Origin: Closterium sp. NIES-65 | Taxonomy: Eukaryota; Streptophyta; Zygnematophyceae; Desmidiales; Closteriaceae | DNA length: 64,000 nucleotides | Reading direction: 5' to 3' | Assembly: GCA_948144175.1 (NCBI GenBank) | Contig: CANXME010000505.1 | Location: forward strand, 1-64,000 | In this document: piece after piece, positions 53,764 through 64,000 of the stretch | How the letters are laid out: every line of letters begins with the position of its first letter | Position numbering within the stretch: the first letter of the stretch is position 1 | Position numbers and translations under genes: made by a program | Notes under the pieces: generated by a model | The model's database searches: none | What the model was told of the DNA's origin: nothing | What the model saw: the letters and a program-made list of their open reading frames with translations, nothing else

Positions 53764-54757
53764 TGCGGAGATAACTACTACAACGGGAGCTTAGAGTACT
53801 AGCTAGGCACGTGTGCTCGTGTGATCTCTGCGTTCGTTGGTCCTTAGACGTTTTCCTAGTGCTCACACTACTTGCTAGTTCACGGGGCAATTTGGCAAGA
53901 GTTTCACTAAGAAAAGATCATAACAATGGTCCAATGAAGTTGGCAATGCAAGACTACATCAGAGCTAGCATTCAGGTTGGTCAACTGCCAGCACAGCATG
54001 GTCGACCGCGTTCCAGCACGACTTGGTCGACCGCGCTCCAACAGTGCAAAGTCGACAGCTTGCCAACGCTGCAGGTCGACGGTGTGCCAGCAGTGCACCC
54101 GCTTTGCAGGTGCGTGCAGATGATTGCTATGCCGAGCCTCATCACCTGCACAGCACACACACACCACGTCAGCCTCGGGCTGACGGCTACCTCTGATCCG
54201 CCACGTCGACCTCGTGATACCACCACCGAGGTCGGTCTCGCCAACTTCGCCTGGGCGACCGTCGCACTTCTCCGCAGCACTTCGTCACCCAGGTAACCTG
54301 GTCGACCGGGCAACCACATCGACCAGCAACTCCCGTACGTGTCCGTCGACCTCCCAAGTCGACGACCACCTTGTTGCCAACCTCACCAGGTCGACCACGC
54401 CCCTCGGTCGATGACCGCGTCACTCGACGTCATGACTGCTCGACGTCGACCCCTCCTTCGTCGACCACCGGGTCCAGTCGACAACCCGCAGATCGACCAG
54501 CACACCAGCCGACCACCGAAGTCGGCTTCCCAAGTCGACGTCACCAAGTTGACGTCCTTCACAGGTCGACTCCTAAGTCGACCTCCCCAAAGTCGGCGCT
54601 GCCATGAAGTCGGCCCCCGTGCAGTGGTCCCCGTGCGGGTCGACCTCCTCGTCGACCAGCTCGCCCACTGCTGCAGGTCGGCTGCTCCCCTAACACCCGA
54701 CCACGATGTCGGCTCCGCCCAAGCGTGGACGGGGCCAACATACAACTCCCGTTGACA
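53764..54757 (-). repeat. 3' LTR of element E (994 bp)
   Basis: The LTR starts TGCGGAG and ends GTTGACA, and has the same length as 60146-61139. From about 54000 to 54660 it holds at least 17 copies of the palindrome GTCGAC, often as GGTCGACC or AAGTCGAC. Confidence 0.93.
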
Positions 54758-54768
54758 CTCCCCTTCCG
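54758..54768 (-). other. Polypurine tract of element E
   Basis: On the minus strand this reads CGGAAGGGGAG, abutting the 3' LTR. Confidence 0.75.
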
Positions 54769-57700
54769 CGTTCACGCTTGGTCCCCCCCAAGTCCACTCG
54801 GCAGTACTCCTCGGAGAATAGCTCATCGACGTGCACCCAACACACAGCACGTCGTCCACCGCACCAGCTATGCGAGAGGGCATGGCACCTACTGCTGCAC
54901 GTCGTTGTCGCCGTTGCCCACGTCGGCCAAGCGCACCTGGCCGATTGCGACAGAGCACCGGTTGAAGGCCGGATAGTGCAGCGCCTTCGTCAGGAAGTCG
55001 GCCGGCTGCTCAGTGGTCGGGATGTACCTCAGCGAGAATTTCCCGCGCTTCACCATGTGCTGCAGCCAGGCCTGTCGCCGGTCCATGTGCTTGAGGTTGC
55101 CCGTCAACCCCATGCCCTCGGCGACTGTGATAGCCGACTTGTTGTCCACCCGAAGGACGGTCGGCTTCCCGGCATTCAGCTGCCGGAACTCTGCAAGGAG
55201 GAAGCGAAGTCGACGTCCTTCCTTGCCGGCTTCGGTGGCTGCCACGTACTCCGACTCTGTCGACGACAACGTCGCGCACTTGATGCGCTGGCTCGACCAG
55301 GAGACTGCAGCCCCTCCATAGACGAACACGTAGCCACTCGTGCTCGTCCTGTTCTGCTTGTCACCGGCGTCGTCGGCGTCCACGTAGCCGACCAGCTCCA
55401 GCGACTCCAGTCCACCGCCGAGCTCCAGGGCGGTGTCACGCGTGTTGGCGAGGTAGGCGAGGCAGCGGTCGACCTCGCGCCAGTGCTGGTCGCTCCTCTC
55501 CGTGAGGCCGCTCCCCAGCTTGCTGCAGGCGAAGGCGATATCCGGCCTCGTCGTCGTCGCCGCGAACTGCAGCGAGCCGACCTTCTGCCGGTACTCCTCC
55601 TCCTGCCGCGCGTGTGCTTCCTCGTCATCGAACGTGAGCTCGGCGTAGGCGTCGACCGAGACCGGCGTCTTCAGGGTGCGCCCGGTCTGCTCCTCGTCGA
55701 TGAAGCGCCTACGCAGCTTGTCGGCGTAGCCCTGCTGGTGCAGCCACAGCTTCCCCGCCTACCTGTCGCGGACGATCTCCAGCCCGAGGTACTTCTCCAC
55801 CGGCGAGATCTCACGCAGTTCGAAGGCGGCTTCCAGCAGCTCCTTCAACTCCTTCAACATCGCGGCGCTACTGCTGGCGGCGAGTAGGTCGTCGACGTAG
55901 ACCAGCACCTAGCAGGCCACTCCGTCCTCTCCGACCTTGCAGTAGAGAGCCTCGTCGACCTGGCTCTTCTTCCACCCGGCGCCGACCAGCACGTCGTTGA
56001 GCGCCAAGTACCACAGCAGCGGCGACTGCTTTAGCCCGTACAGGCTCTTCAGCAGTTTGCACACCCGACCGGTTCCGTCGTTGAAGTAGTCCGGCTGGGA
56101 CATGTAGAGCACCCTGTCGAGCTTGCTCTGCAAGAAGGCGTTCTTCATGTCGAGCTGCATCAGGTTGAGGTTGTGGACGGCGACGATGTTGAGGAAGATC
56201 CTCAGCGTGACGTAGCTGCCCACCGGCGCGAACGTCTCGTCGTAGTCGGCGCCGTACACCTGCGTGAAGCCCTTCACAACCAGCCTCGCCTTCTCGCGCT
56301 CGACGGTGTCGTCGACTTGGTACTTCGTCGTCAACACCCACCGGTTCTTCATGACGTTCACCCCCGGCGGACGTTCGACCAACTCCCACGTTCCCATGTC
56401 GAGGAGGCTACGAATCTCCTCCTCCATGGCGGCCTTCACCGCCGGGCCCTTCCAGCTCGCCAACGCCTCCTTCACCGTCATCGTCGAGATGTCCCAACGG
56501 TGTTCGGGGTCGGCTAACATGTCGGGGTCGAGCTCTGGAAACTCCGCATCCTCCTCGGCATCATCGTACAGCAGATCGTTGGCCTCATCGTCCACGTCGT
56601 ACACCGTGGTGAAGGCAGCGGGGACGAAGAAGTCAGGCGGCCTCCGAAGTCGGCCTGAACGTCGTGGTCCTGGCTGGACCTCCTCAGCGTCCCCTCCATC
56701 GTTGCCGCTGCCCTCGACGTCCTGCTGCTCCTCAGCCGGCGTCCCAGCCGACTTCTCCCCTATGGTCGGCTCCCCTGCCGACTGCCCAGTCGCCGACTGC
56801 TCCTTGGTCAGCGTCAGTGCTGCCTGCCCCTTTGTCGGCAGCTGGTCTTCGACCTGATTCTCGGCCTGCTCCTCCCCTGTCGACGTCGACTGCAAGCCCA
56901 CGTCTACCTGCCGCTCGTCACGTCGGCCACCGGCGATGCACTTGGCCGAAGGCGGCGTCGCACTACTCCCCTCATCGCCGTAGGCCGACACCGAGGTCAG
57001 CCGACGCAGATCGACCACGAGGGGAGGGGCTGGGGTCGTAGGAGGAGGAGCAGGGGGGCGGACGTCCTAGACGTCCTGAACAGGAAGCTCACCGATCTCG
57101 GCAAGCAGTGGCAGCGTCGCCGACGAAGTGTCAGATGGCGGAGTGAGCGACGAGCGGCCGGACACTGACCCGTACGCCGTTTTCCACTCGGCCAGCGACA
57201 TCTCTTCGTAGAACACCACGTCCGACGTGGTGACCACCCGGTCGGTGTCGACGTCGAGGAGCTCCCAACCCTTGCTCGGCGTCGACACACCAAGGTGCAG
57301 ACCCCACTTTGCCTTCGGCTGCAGCTTCCCACCACGCTGCTGCTCGGGGACTAAGAAATGCGCCATGCAGCCCCACACCCGCGCCAGCGACAAGTCGGGC
57401 TTCTTCCCGGTCAGCAGTTGGTACGGCGTCGTCCCCGGCGGCAGCGTCGACCTCTCGAGGCAGTTGCGGACCTAGACGGCCTGCCGCAGAGCGAGGTGCC
57501 ACCAGTGGTGCTGCACACCCATGTGCATCAGCATTGTCCGCACCGACTCCACCACCTACCTCATCTCCCGCTCCGCCATGCCGTTTTGCTGCGGGGTGTA
57601 TGGACAGGTCAGGTCGTGGACGATCCCCTTGTCGTTCACGAAGTCGGTGAACTGCTTCCCGAGGAACTCCCCTCCCTGGTAAGAGCGCAGCATCAATACC

Positions 57701-60132
57701 GACTTCTTCGTCTGCCGCTCAGTCACCGCCAGCCACTGCACGAACACCGGCAACGCATCTGACTTCTTGGCGACCGGCTTCACCCACACATAGCGGGTCT
57801 TGCGGTCCTTCAGCAACAAGAAGTACAGGCTGCCATCCTTGGCAGCCACGCGGAATGGCCCGCACAGGACGATGTGCACGACTCCCAGCACGTCGTCGGC
57901 GTCGGAGCCTTGGTCGGGGAAGGTGTGCCGCGCCAGCTTCCCGCCGACGCACGAGACACACGGGGAGTCAGCGCCCGGCGCCGACTTGAGGTCCAGCCCA
58001 ATGGCGACCTCGTTCTTCGCCGAGCTCCGTATGGTGTCCATGCCGACATGTGCAAGCCTCGCATGCATTCGGTCCGGCGTCGACTTCGTCTTCGAGACAA
58101 TCGCCCGCAGGGCCACAACCTCCGACGTGGTCGACGTCGACCTCGTTGGGCAGAGACGCAGGTCGGTGCAGAGGACACGCCCGGAGTACGTCGCCCGTCC
58201 AAGCACCTCTCCCGTTTCCGAGACGAGCAGCATCCCGTCGCCGTCCTCTTGCAGCTTCACACCGTGCTCCTTCAGCTGGCCGGACGACAGCAAGTTCGCC
58301 CGCACACCCGGGACGTACAGCACGTCGGGGATGAGCACCTGCTTCCCGGCCTCCCCTTGCAGGGCGACGGTGCCGCAGCCCTGGACATCCTGCAACGCCC
58401 CATTGAAGCCGCGCACGTGTTTGATGAAGCCGCTCGGCTGCAATTCGACGAAGGCTTCCTTCGTCCCCATCAGGTGGTGGGAGCAACCGCTGTCGAGCAG
58501 GACCACCGCCGGGTTCGCCTGCACAGCTGCCGCCACCGCCTGGAAGTCCTCTCCGGCCTCCGGCGCCAGAGAGACGGTCGGCTCCACGACGCCGACCAGC
58601 GAGCACGACGCCGTCTTGTCGTCTCGCGCCTAGCCGCTAGCAGGGGAGTCGGCGTCCTTTGCCGAAGTCGACGTCTTGGTCGACTGCTTCTCCTTGCGCG
58701 GCTGGTTTCCGCCTCGACGAGGACGAGGACTGTCAGATCTCCCACGGCCTCCCTTGTCGTCGTCGTCGGAGTCACTGCGGTCGGGGAACTCGAAGGAGAG
58801 GTGATCGGGGTCGCCGCACAGCAAGCACTCCCGTCGTCGACCTCCTCCTCCTCGACCGCTGTTCTTGGTCGACTTCTTCTTGTCGACCTCCTTGGCCGAC
58901 TTCCAGCCACCGCTCCCGCCGCCACCAGACTGTCCGCGCTCTCCTGGTCGGCCTCCTTGCTTCGCCGGGGCGACGAAGTTGGCCTGCGCCAAGAGTTCCT
59001 GCGACCGCTCAGCCTCCTGCATCGCCTCGTCCTGCAGGATGTATGAGGTCAAGTTGTCCTCGTTGAGCGTCGCCCTCGTGCTCGGCGCCATGGACAGCCG
59101 CTTCAGGAGGTTGTAGCTGCTCGAGAGTCCCTGCATGACATGGGTGATGTACGACGCCGTGGAGTACTGCGCGCCGGCCATCCTGATGGTGGCGAGAATT
59201 CGCCGGGCCCGGTTGCAGTAGTCGGTCGCTGTCTCATCGTCACCCATACGCAGGTGCGTCAGCTGTCCCTCCAGCTGGGTGATAAACAGGTCGTCGGTGA
59301 CCTGGTACGTCGACTCGATGAAGTGCCACGCCCGGTGGCCGGCGTCGATGTACTCTCGGCACCACTTCAAGGCAATCTGCACCCCCGGCGAGCAGCACCG
59401 CGAGATGACCGTGAAGGTCAGCAGCTGCACGGCGCGAAACTCTGCCCGCAAGTCGGGGTGGTGCTCCCCAGGCGTCGCCACAGTTCCTCGGGCGAAGCCG
59501 ATCAGCCCAGCCATCTCCAGCTGGGGCTCGATAGCTTCTTTCCAGGTGAGAATGTCGGGTCGACTGACCTGTGGGGGGGTGACCGAGATCCTGTCCGGCG
59601 TGAACTTGAAGTAGCCGTAGCTCGGCGCAATTCCACCTGCTGTCACCTGGGACGCCGACATCGGCGACAACCCACTCCGTCGACCTCCAACGTCACCCTG
59701 CGAAGAGCCTGCAGCCGCCGACGACTGCATCCCTCGCTCCTGAACGCCGCCGACTTCACCGGCGTGTATCACACCTCTCTGCCTCGACGTGCCTCCAGCA
59801 CTACTGCCGACTTGACCACCACCGGCGTTGACGCCCAAATCGACGCCGCCTTCGTTGTTCACCGGACGAGGAGAGGTAGGTCGAGACGGGTGCTCCGTCG
59901 CCCACGTGGAGCGGAGTCCAGCCTCGACGACCGCCCAGGGCAAGTCGCCATACTCATTGGCCTCATGCTTCCTCCTCGCGCTCTCCAACCGTGCCTCCAG
60001 GGTGTCCGCCACCCCCGCGTCACCTACGGCTCCTACCATAGTGACTACCGCACAGTTGCCGGCCTGTAACTACGAAAAAGGTAAGTGGTATCTACGTCGA
60101 CCTGACTGAAAGGTAAGTCGTGTGCCGTCCAC

Positions 60133-60145
60133 GCTCACCGCACCA
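60133..60145 (-). other. Candidate primer binding site of element E
   Basis: On the minus strand TGGTGCGGTGAGC directly follows the 5' LTR. It begins with the TGG expected to pair with a tRNA CCA end, but it is not the initiator-Met type used by the other elements. The matching tRNA is not known to me. Confidence 0.6.
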
Positions 60146-61139
60146 TGCGGAGATAACTACTACAACGGGAGCTTAGAGTACTAGCTAGGCACATGTGCTC
60201 GTGTGATCTCTGCGTTCGTTGGTCCTTAGACGTTTTCCTAGTGCTCACACTACTTGCTAGTTCACGGGGCAATTTGGCAAGAGTTTCACTAAGAAAAGAT
60301 CATAACAATGGTCCAATGAAGTTGGCAATGCAAGACTACATCAGAGCTAGCATTCAGGTTGGTCAACTGCCAGCACAGCATGGTCGACCGCGTTCCAGCA
60401 CGACTTGGTCGACCGCGCTCCAACAGTGCAAAGTCGACAGCTTGCCAACGCTGCAGGTCGACGGTGTGCCAGCAGTGCACCCGCTTTGCAGGTGCGTGCA
60501 GATGATTAGTATGCCGAGCCTCATCACCTGCACAGCACACACACAACACGTCAGCCTCGGGCTGACGGCTACCTCTGATCCGCCACGTCGACCTCATGAT
60601 ACCACCACCGAGGTCGGTCTCGCCAACTTCGCCTGGGCGACCGTCGCACTTCTCCGCAGCACTTCGTCACCCAGGTAACCTGGTCGACCGGGCAACCACA
60701 TCGACCAGCAACTCCCGTACGTGTCCGTCGACCCCCCAAGTCGACGAACACCTTGTTGCCAACCTCACCAGGTCGACCACGCCCCTCGGTCGATGACCGC
60801 GTCACTCGACGTCCTGACTGCTCGACGTCGACCCCTCCTTCGTCGACCACCGGGTCCAGTCGACAACCCGCAGATCGACCAGCACACCAGCCGACCACCG
60901 AAGTCGGCTTCCCAAGTCGACGTCACCAAGTTGACGTCCTTCACAGGTCGACTCCTAAGTCGACCTCCCCAAAGTCGGCGCCGCCATGAAGTCGGCCCCC
61001 GTGCAGTGGTCCCCGTGCGGGTCGACCTCCTCGTCGACCAGCTCGCCCACTGCTGCAGGTCGGCTGCTCCCCTAACACCCGACCACGATGTCGGCTCCGC
61101 CCAAGCGTGGACGGGGCCAACATACAACTCCCGTTGACA
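60146..61139 (-). repeat. 5' LTR of element E (994 bp)
   Basis: Same length as the 3' LTR, with about nine substitutions by eye. It carries the same GTCGAC crowding at about 60380-61040 and is followed by GTAGA (61140-61144). Confidence 0.93.
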
Positions 61140-61349
61140 GTAGACCCCCTCCCCCTTCAGGTTCCTGCCCCCTCAGGTGTGTCCCAGGTAGACGCAGTTG
61201 ACCCGGTCGAGGTTACTGGTGACTCTAGTGCTGCTGCGGGTGCTGAGCCTGGGGGTGCTGACTCTGGGGGTGCTGTGCGCGGGGGTGCCGAGCCTGGAGG
61301 TGCTGCTACTGGGGGTGCTGAGCCTGGGGGTGCTGGGCTTGGGGGTGCT
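61140..61349 (+). mobile_element. Element D, part resuming after element E
   Basis: After the GTAGA duplication the sequence continues the Pro-rich region after integrase (PSGVSQVDAV, as in element C) and enters a 15-bp GAEPG-type minisatellite at about 61228-61349. It stops at the telomere-like filler. Confidence 0.9.
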
Positions 61350-61359
61350 AAACCCTAAA
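61350..61359. other. Telomere-like filler AAACCCTAAA at a rearrangement junction
   Basis: Ten bases fit neither the GAEPG minisatellite on the left nor the inverted pol fragment on the right. They match the plant telomere repeat (CCCTAAA)n. Confidence 0.6.
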
Positions 61360-62422
61360 CTCGACACAAGGCCAGCATGGCCTTGTTGTCTACGTACAGC
61401 ACTGGAGGAGAACGAGGCGGCTCTCCAAGGTCAGTCAGCAGGTAGGTGAGCCAGCGAAGCTCCTGTGCAGCCATGGCCCCGGCGTAGATCTCAGCCTCAC
61501 AACTGGAGCTGAGAACCGAAGACGAACGAGTAGCCCGCCACGAGACAGAGCCGGAACCAAGGCTGAAGGTGTAACCCTGTGACGACCGCTGCGTAGCCTG
61601 GTCGTCAGCCCAAGAAGCGTCCGCGTGGCCTGTAAGGACCACTGGACTTCGCCCTCCAAGCACTAGCCCCATGCCCGACGTACTGCACAGGTAGCGCAAT
61701 ACCCTCTTCGCTGCAGCCATGTGCTCTGGTCGGTGTCTCCCAGGAGCAACATAGCGTGCAAGAATGCTCAGAGGGTATGCAAGGTCAGGTCGTGTGCAGG
61801 TCATCAGGTACATGAGGCAGCCAACAAGCTCTGGGTACGGGCCACTCGACTCTACGGACTCATCCGAAGGCAGAGCTGAGAGCGAGTGGCGAGTAGACAG
61901 AGGAGTGGCCTGAGGCGAGGAGTACGTGAAGCCGAAGCGCTGAAGGACCTGCTGCACCATGTGTGACTGAGTCAAGGTAATGGTGCGGCGTGCTCTGTCC
62001 CGAGTGATCTGCAAGCCAAGGTAGCTGCGCAGTTCACCCAGGTCTGTGCACGTGTGTCTCTTCAGCAGCTCGGACTTCACGTAGGTGAGTCCAGCAGTGT
62101 CCGCTGTGGCAAAGACCAAGTTGTCGACGTACACGAGGATGTAGAACGGCGGCAGTGAAGTGTCGGTGCGAAGAAACAGCGACGGGTTAGCAGTAGAAGG
62201 AGCAAACCCAAGAGCCGCAAGCGTAGTCCTCAGTGTGTCGTGCCACTCACGCGGTGCCTGGCGGAGACCGTAGACTGGCCGTCGGAGGCTCCACTGGGTG
62301 CCAGGAGGGAAAGTCCCAGTGAAGCCAGGTGGACGGCGCAGCCAGATCTCCTCGTGCAGGCTACCCTGCAGGAACGCAGTGCTGAAGTCGAGAGAGTGAA
62401 GCTCGTAGTCGCGCTGAGCGGC
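61360..62422 (-). mobile_element. Inverted pol fragment of the C/D family (reverse transcriptase and RNase H)
   Basis: On the minus strand this encodes a continuous stretch from the reverse transcriptase (DFSTAFLQG, then a YVDN version of the active-site region) to RNase H (ADASWAD, YVDNKAM). It is closely similar to the C-terminal third of the element C polyprotein. It faces opposite to element D and is directly joined to satellite at its left end in the element's sense. It may be the inverted end of element D or a separate copy; no LTR is attached. It is a broken fragment. Confidence 0.88.
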
Positions 62423-63773
62423 TATGCAAAATAAAAAGAACAAGGGCCTAGCGTGTGCAAAATAAAAAGAACAAGGGCCTAGCGTATGCAAAATAGCAAG
62501 AACAAGGGCCCTTCACTGCAAAATAAAAAGAACAAGGGCATAGCGTGTGCAAAATAAAAAGAACAAGGGCCTAGCGTATGCAAAATAGCAAGAACAAGGG
62601 CCTAGCGTGTGCAAAATTGCAAGAACAAGGGCCTAGCGAGTGCAAAATAGCAAGAGCAAGGGCCTAGCGTGTGCAAAAAATCAAGAACAAGGGCCTAGCG
62701 TTCGCGAAATAGCAAGAACAAGGGCCTAGCGTGTGCAAAATAAAAAGAACAAGGGTCTAGCATGTGCAAAATTGCAAGAATAAGGGCCTAGCGTGTGCAA
62801 AATAAAAAGAACAAGGGCATAGCGTGTGCAAAGTAGCAAGAACATGGGCCTAGCGTGAGCAAAATAAAAAGAACAAGGGCATAGCGTGTGCAAAATAAAA
62901 AGAACAAGGGCCTAGTGTGTGCAAAATTGCAAGAACAAGGGCCTAGCCTGTGCAAAATAAAAAGAACAAGGGCCTAGCGAGTGCAAAATAGCAAGAGCAA
63001 GGGCCTAGTGTGTGCAAAAAATCAAGAACAAGGGCCTAGCGTTCGCAAAAGAGCAAGAACAAGGGCCTAGCGTGTGCAAAATAAAAAGAACAAGGGTCTA
63101 GCATGTGCAAATTTGCAAGAAGAAGGGCCTAGCGTGTGCAAAATAAAAAGAACAAGGGCATAGCGTTTGCAAAATAGCAACAACAAGGGTCTAGCGTGTG
63201 CAAAATAGAAAGAACAAGGGCCTAGCGTGTGCAAAATAAAGAGAACAAGGGCCTAGCGTGTGCAAAACTGAAAGAACAAGTGCCTAGCGTGTGCAAAATT
63301 GCAAGAACAAGGGCCTAGCAAGTTCAAAATAGCAAGAGCAAGGGCCTAGCGTGTGCAAAAAATCAAGAACAAGGGCCTAGCGTTCGCGAAATAGCAAGAG
63401 CAAGGGCCTAGTGTGTGCAAAATAAAAAGAACAAGGGTCTAGCATGTGCAAAATTGCAAGAACAAGGGCCTAGCGTGTGCAAGATAAAAAGAACTGGGGC
63501 ATAGCGTGTGCAAAATAGCAAGAACAAGGGCCTAGCGTGTGCAAAATAAAAAGAACAAGGGCCTAGCATGTACAAAATTGCAAGAACAAGAGCCTAGCGT
63601 GTGCAAAATTGCAAGAACAAGGGTCTAGCGTGTGCAAAATTGCAAGAACAAGGGCCTAGCAAGTGCAAAATAGCAAGAGCAAGGGCCTAGCGTGTTCAAA
63701 AAAGCAAGAACAAGGGCCTAGCGTGTGCAAAATTGCAAGAAGAAGGGTCTACCGGGTGCAAAATTGCAAGAAC
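62423..63773 (+). repeat. 31-bp satellite array 4
   Basis: The orientation matches arrays 1-3, starting next to the inverted pol fragment. One irregular monomer (GGGCCCTTCACTGC) is near 62506. The usual class order (TTGCAA, GAGTGC-TAGCAA, AATCAA, TTCGCG) is recognisable. Confidence 0.95.
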
Positions 63774-64000
63774 TATTTCGCGAACGCTAGGCCCTTGTTC
63801 TTGGTTTTTTGCACACGCTAGGCCCTTGCTCTTGCTTTTTTGCACTCGCTAGGCCCTTGTTCTTGCAATTTTGCACACGCTAGGCCCTTTTTCTTGCAAT
63901 TTTGCACACGCTAGGCCCTTGTTCTTTTTTTTTTTGCACATGCTAGGCCCTTGTTCTTTTTATTTTGCACACGCTATGCCCTTGTTCTTTTTATTTTGCA
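63774..64000 (-). repeat. 31-bp satellite array 5, opposite orientation
   Basis: From about 63774 the monomers read as the reverse complement (GCTAGGCCCTTGTTC). The switch happens inside one monomer (AAGAAC|TATTTCGCGAACG). The bases on the two sides are not mirror images of each other, so it is not a simple palindrome. It continues past the window edge. Confidence 0.93.

Larger units (their letters stand above)
53764..61139 (-). mobile_element. Element E: Ty1/copia LTR retrotransposon nested in element D, broken
   Basis: This 7,376-bp minus-strand element has two 994-bp LTRs and GTAGA target duplications. Parts in the element's sense are: leader; gag at about 60.0-58.6 kb with a Cys/His region near its end; protease (DSGC) and integrase at about 58.6-57.1 kb; an acidic linker; reverse transcriptase at about 56.6-55.4 kb; and RNase H at about 55.4-54.9 kb. 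The order is Ty1/copia. It belongs to a different family from both A/B and C/D. The coding part is broken, with at least four breaks. LTRs differ at about nine positions (about 0.9%), so the insertion is fairly young even though the coding part is defective. The sequence is GC-rich and crowded with GTCGAC. Confidence 0.92.

Noticed and set aside
53811-54296. A 161-codon frame present twice, at 53811 and 60193
   Set aside because: Both copies lie in the two LTRs of element E, so the duplication is that of the LTR. The product has no recognisable domain and runs antisense to the element.
54706-59046. Plus-strand frames of up to 393 codons across element E
   Set aside because: They lie opposite the minus-strand pol and gag parts and show no recognisable domain. 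High GC content makes stop codons rare.
63774-64000. Terminal inverted repeat of a DNA transposon
   Set aside because: The reversed sequence is ordinary satellite in opposite orientation with no transposase and no defined repeat ends.
1-64000. tRNA, rRNA or host protein-coding genes
   Set aside because: I looked for conserved tRNA or rRNA words and for non-repeat protein frames. The only tRNA-like sequences are short primer sites, and all recognisable proteins belong to copia elements.

Overview
This window contains no host gene that I can recognise. It is repeat DNA: a 31-bp tandem satellite that fills about half of the 64 kb, broken up by five Ty1/copia LTR retrotransposons, one nested in another. 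The organism is probably in the green plant lineage, perhaps a streptophyte alga or another non-seed plant. The support is the initiator-Met-tRNA type primer sites (TGGTATCAGAGC), copia gag-pol proteins throughout, and a plant-type telomere word (AAACCCTAAA) at one repair junction. The species cannot be named from this sequence.

Layout. 1-4069: element A, minus strand, a copia element with gag and protease only; its left LTR is cut by the window edge. 4070-19038: satellite. 19039-26065: element B, minus strand, a whole-looking copia element related to A, with 1,224-bp LTRs and a CATAG target duplication. 26066-29187: satellite. 29188-36621: element C, plus strand, whole-looking, with identical 132-bp LTRs and an AAAAC target duplication. 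36622-49932: satellite, including the empty-site twin of C's insertion point. 49933-53763 and 61140-61349: element D, plus strand, broken and related to C. 53764-61139: element E, minus strand, broken, nested in D with 994-bp LTRs and a GTAGA target duplication. 61360-62422: an inverted pol fragment of the C/D type. 62423-63773: satellite. 63774-64000: the same satellite in opposite orientation.

The satellite has a higher-order structure. Diverged monomer classes, differing mainly in the last few bases (TAAAAA, TTGCAA, TAGCAA, AATCAA) and in the GTGTGC, GAGTGC or TTCGCG segment, recur in fixed order. Repeat distances fall on or close to multiples of 31 bp: about 651, 930, 960, 1083, 2261, 4246 and 5268 bp. 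This is what unequal exchange in a centromere-like or other heterochromatic array would leave.

Relative history, by inference: D is the oldest insertion. E entered D later (about 9 LTR differences in 994 bp). B (about 7 in 1,224) and A (about 2 substitutions and 2 small indels in 513 comparable bp) are young. C (0 in 132) is probably the youngest, and it entered after a 2,261-bp satellite duplication. The points most worth a second look are the satellite architecture, the pol-less element A that shares its cis-signals with B, the ATG-free GC-rich leaders with a conserved hairpin in C and D, an unusual C/H cluster in their gag proteins, and a telomere-like filler at a rearrangement junction.
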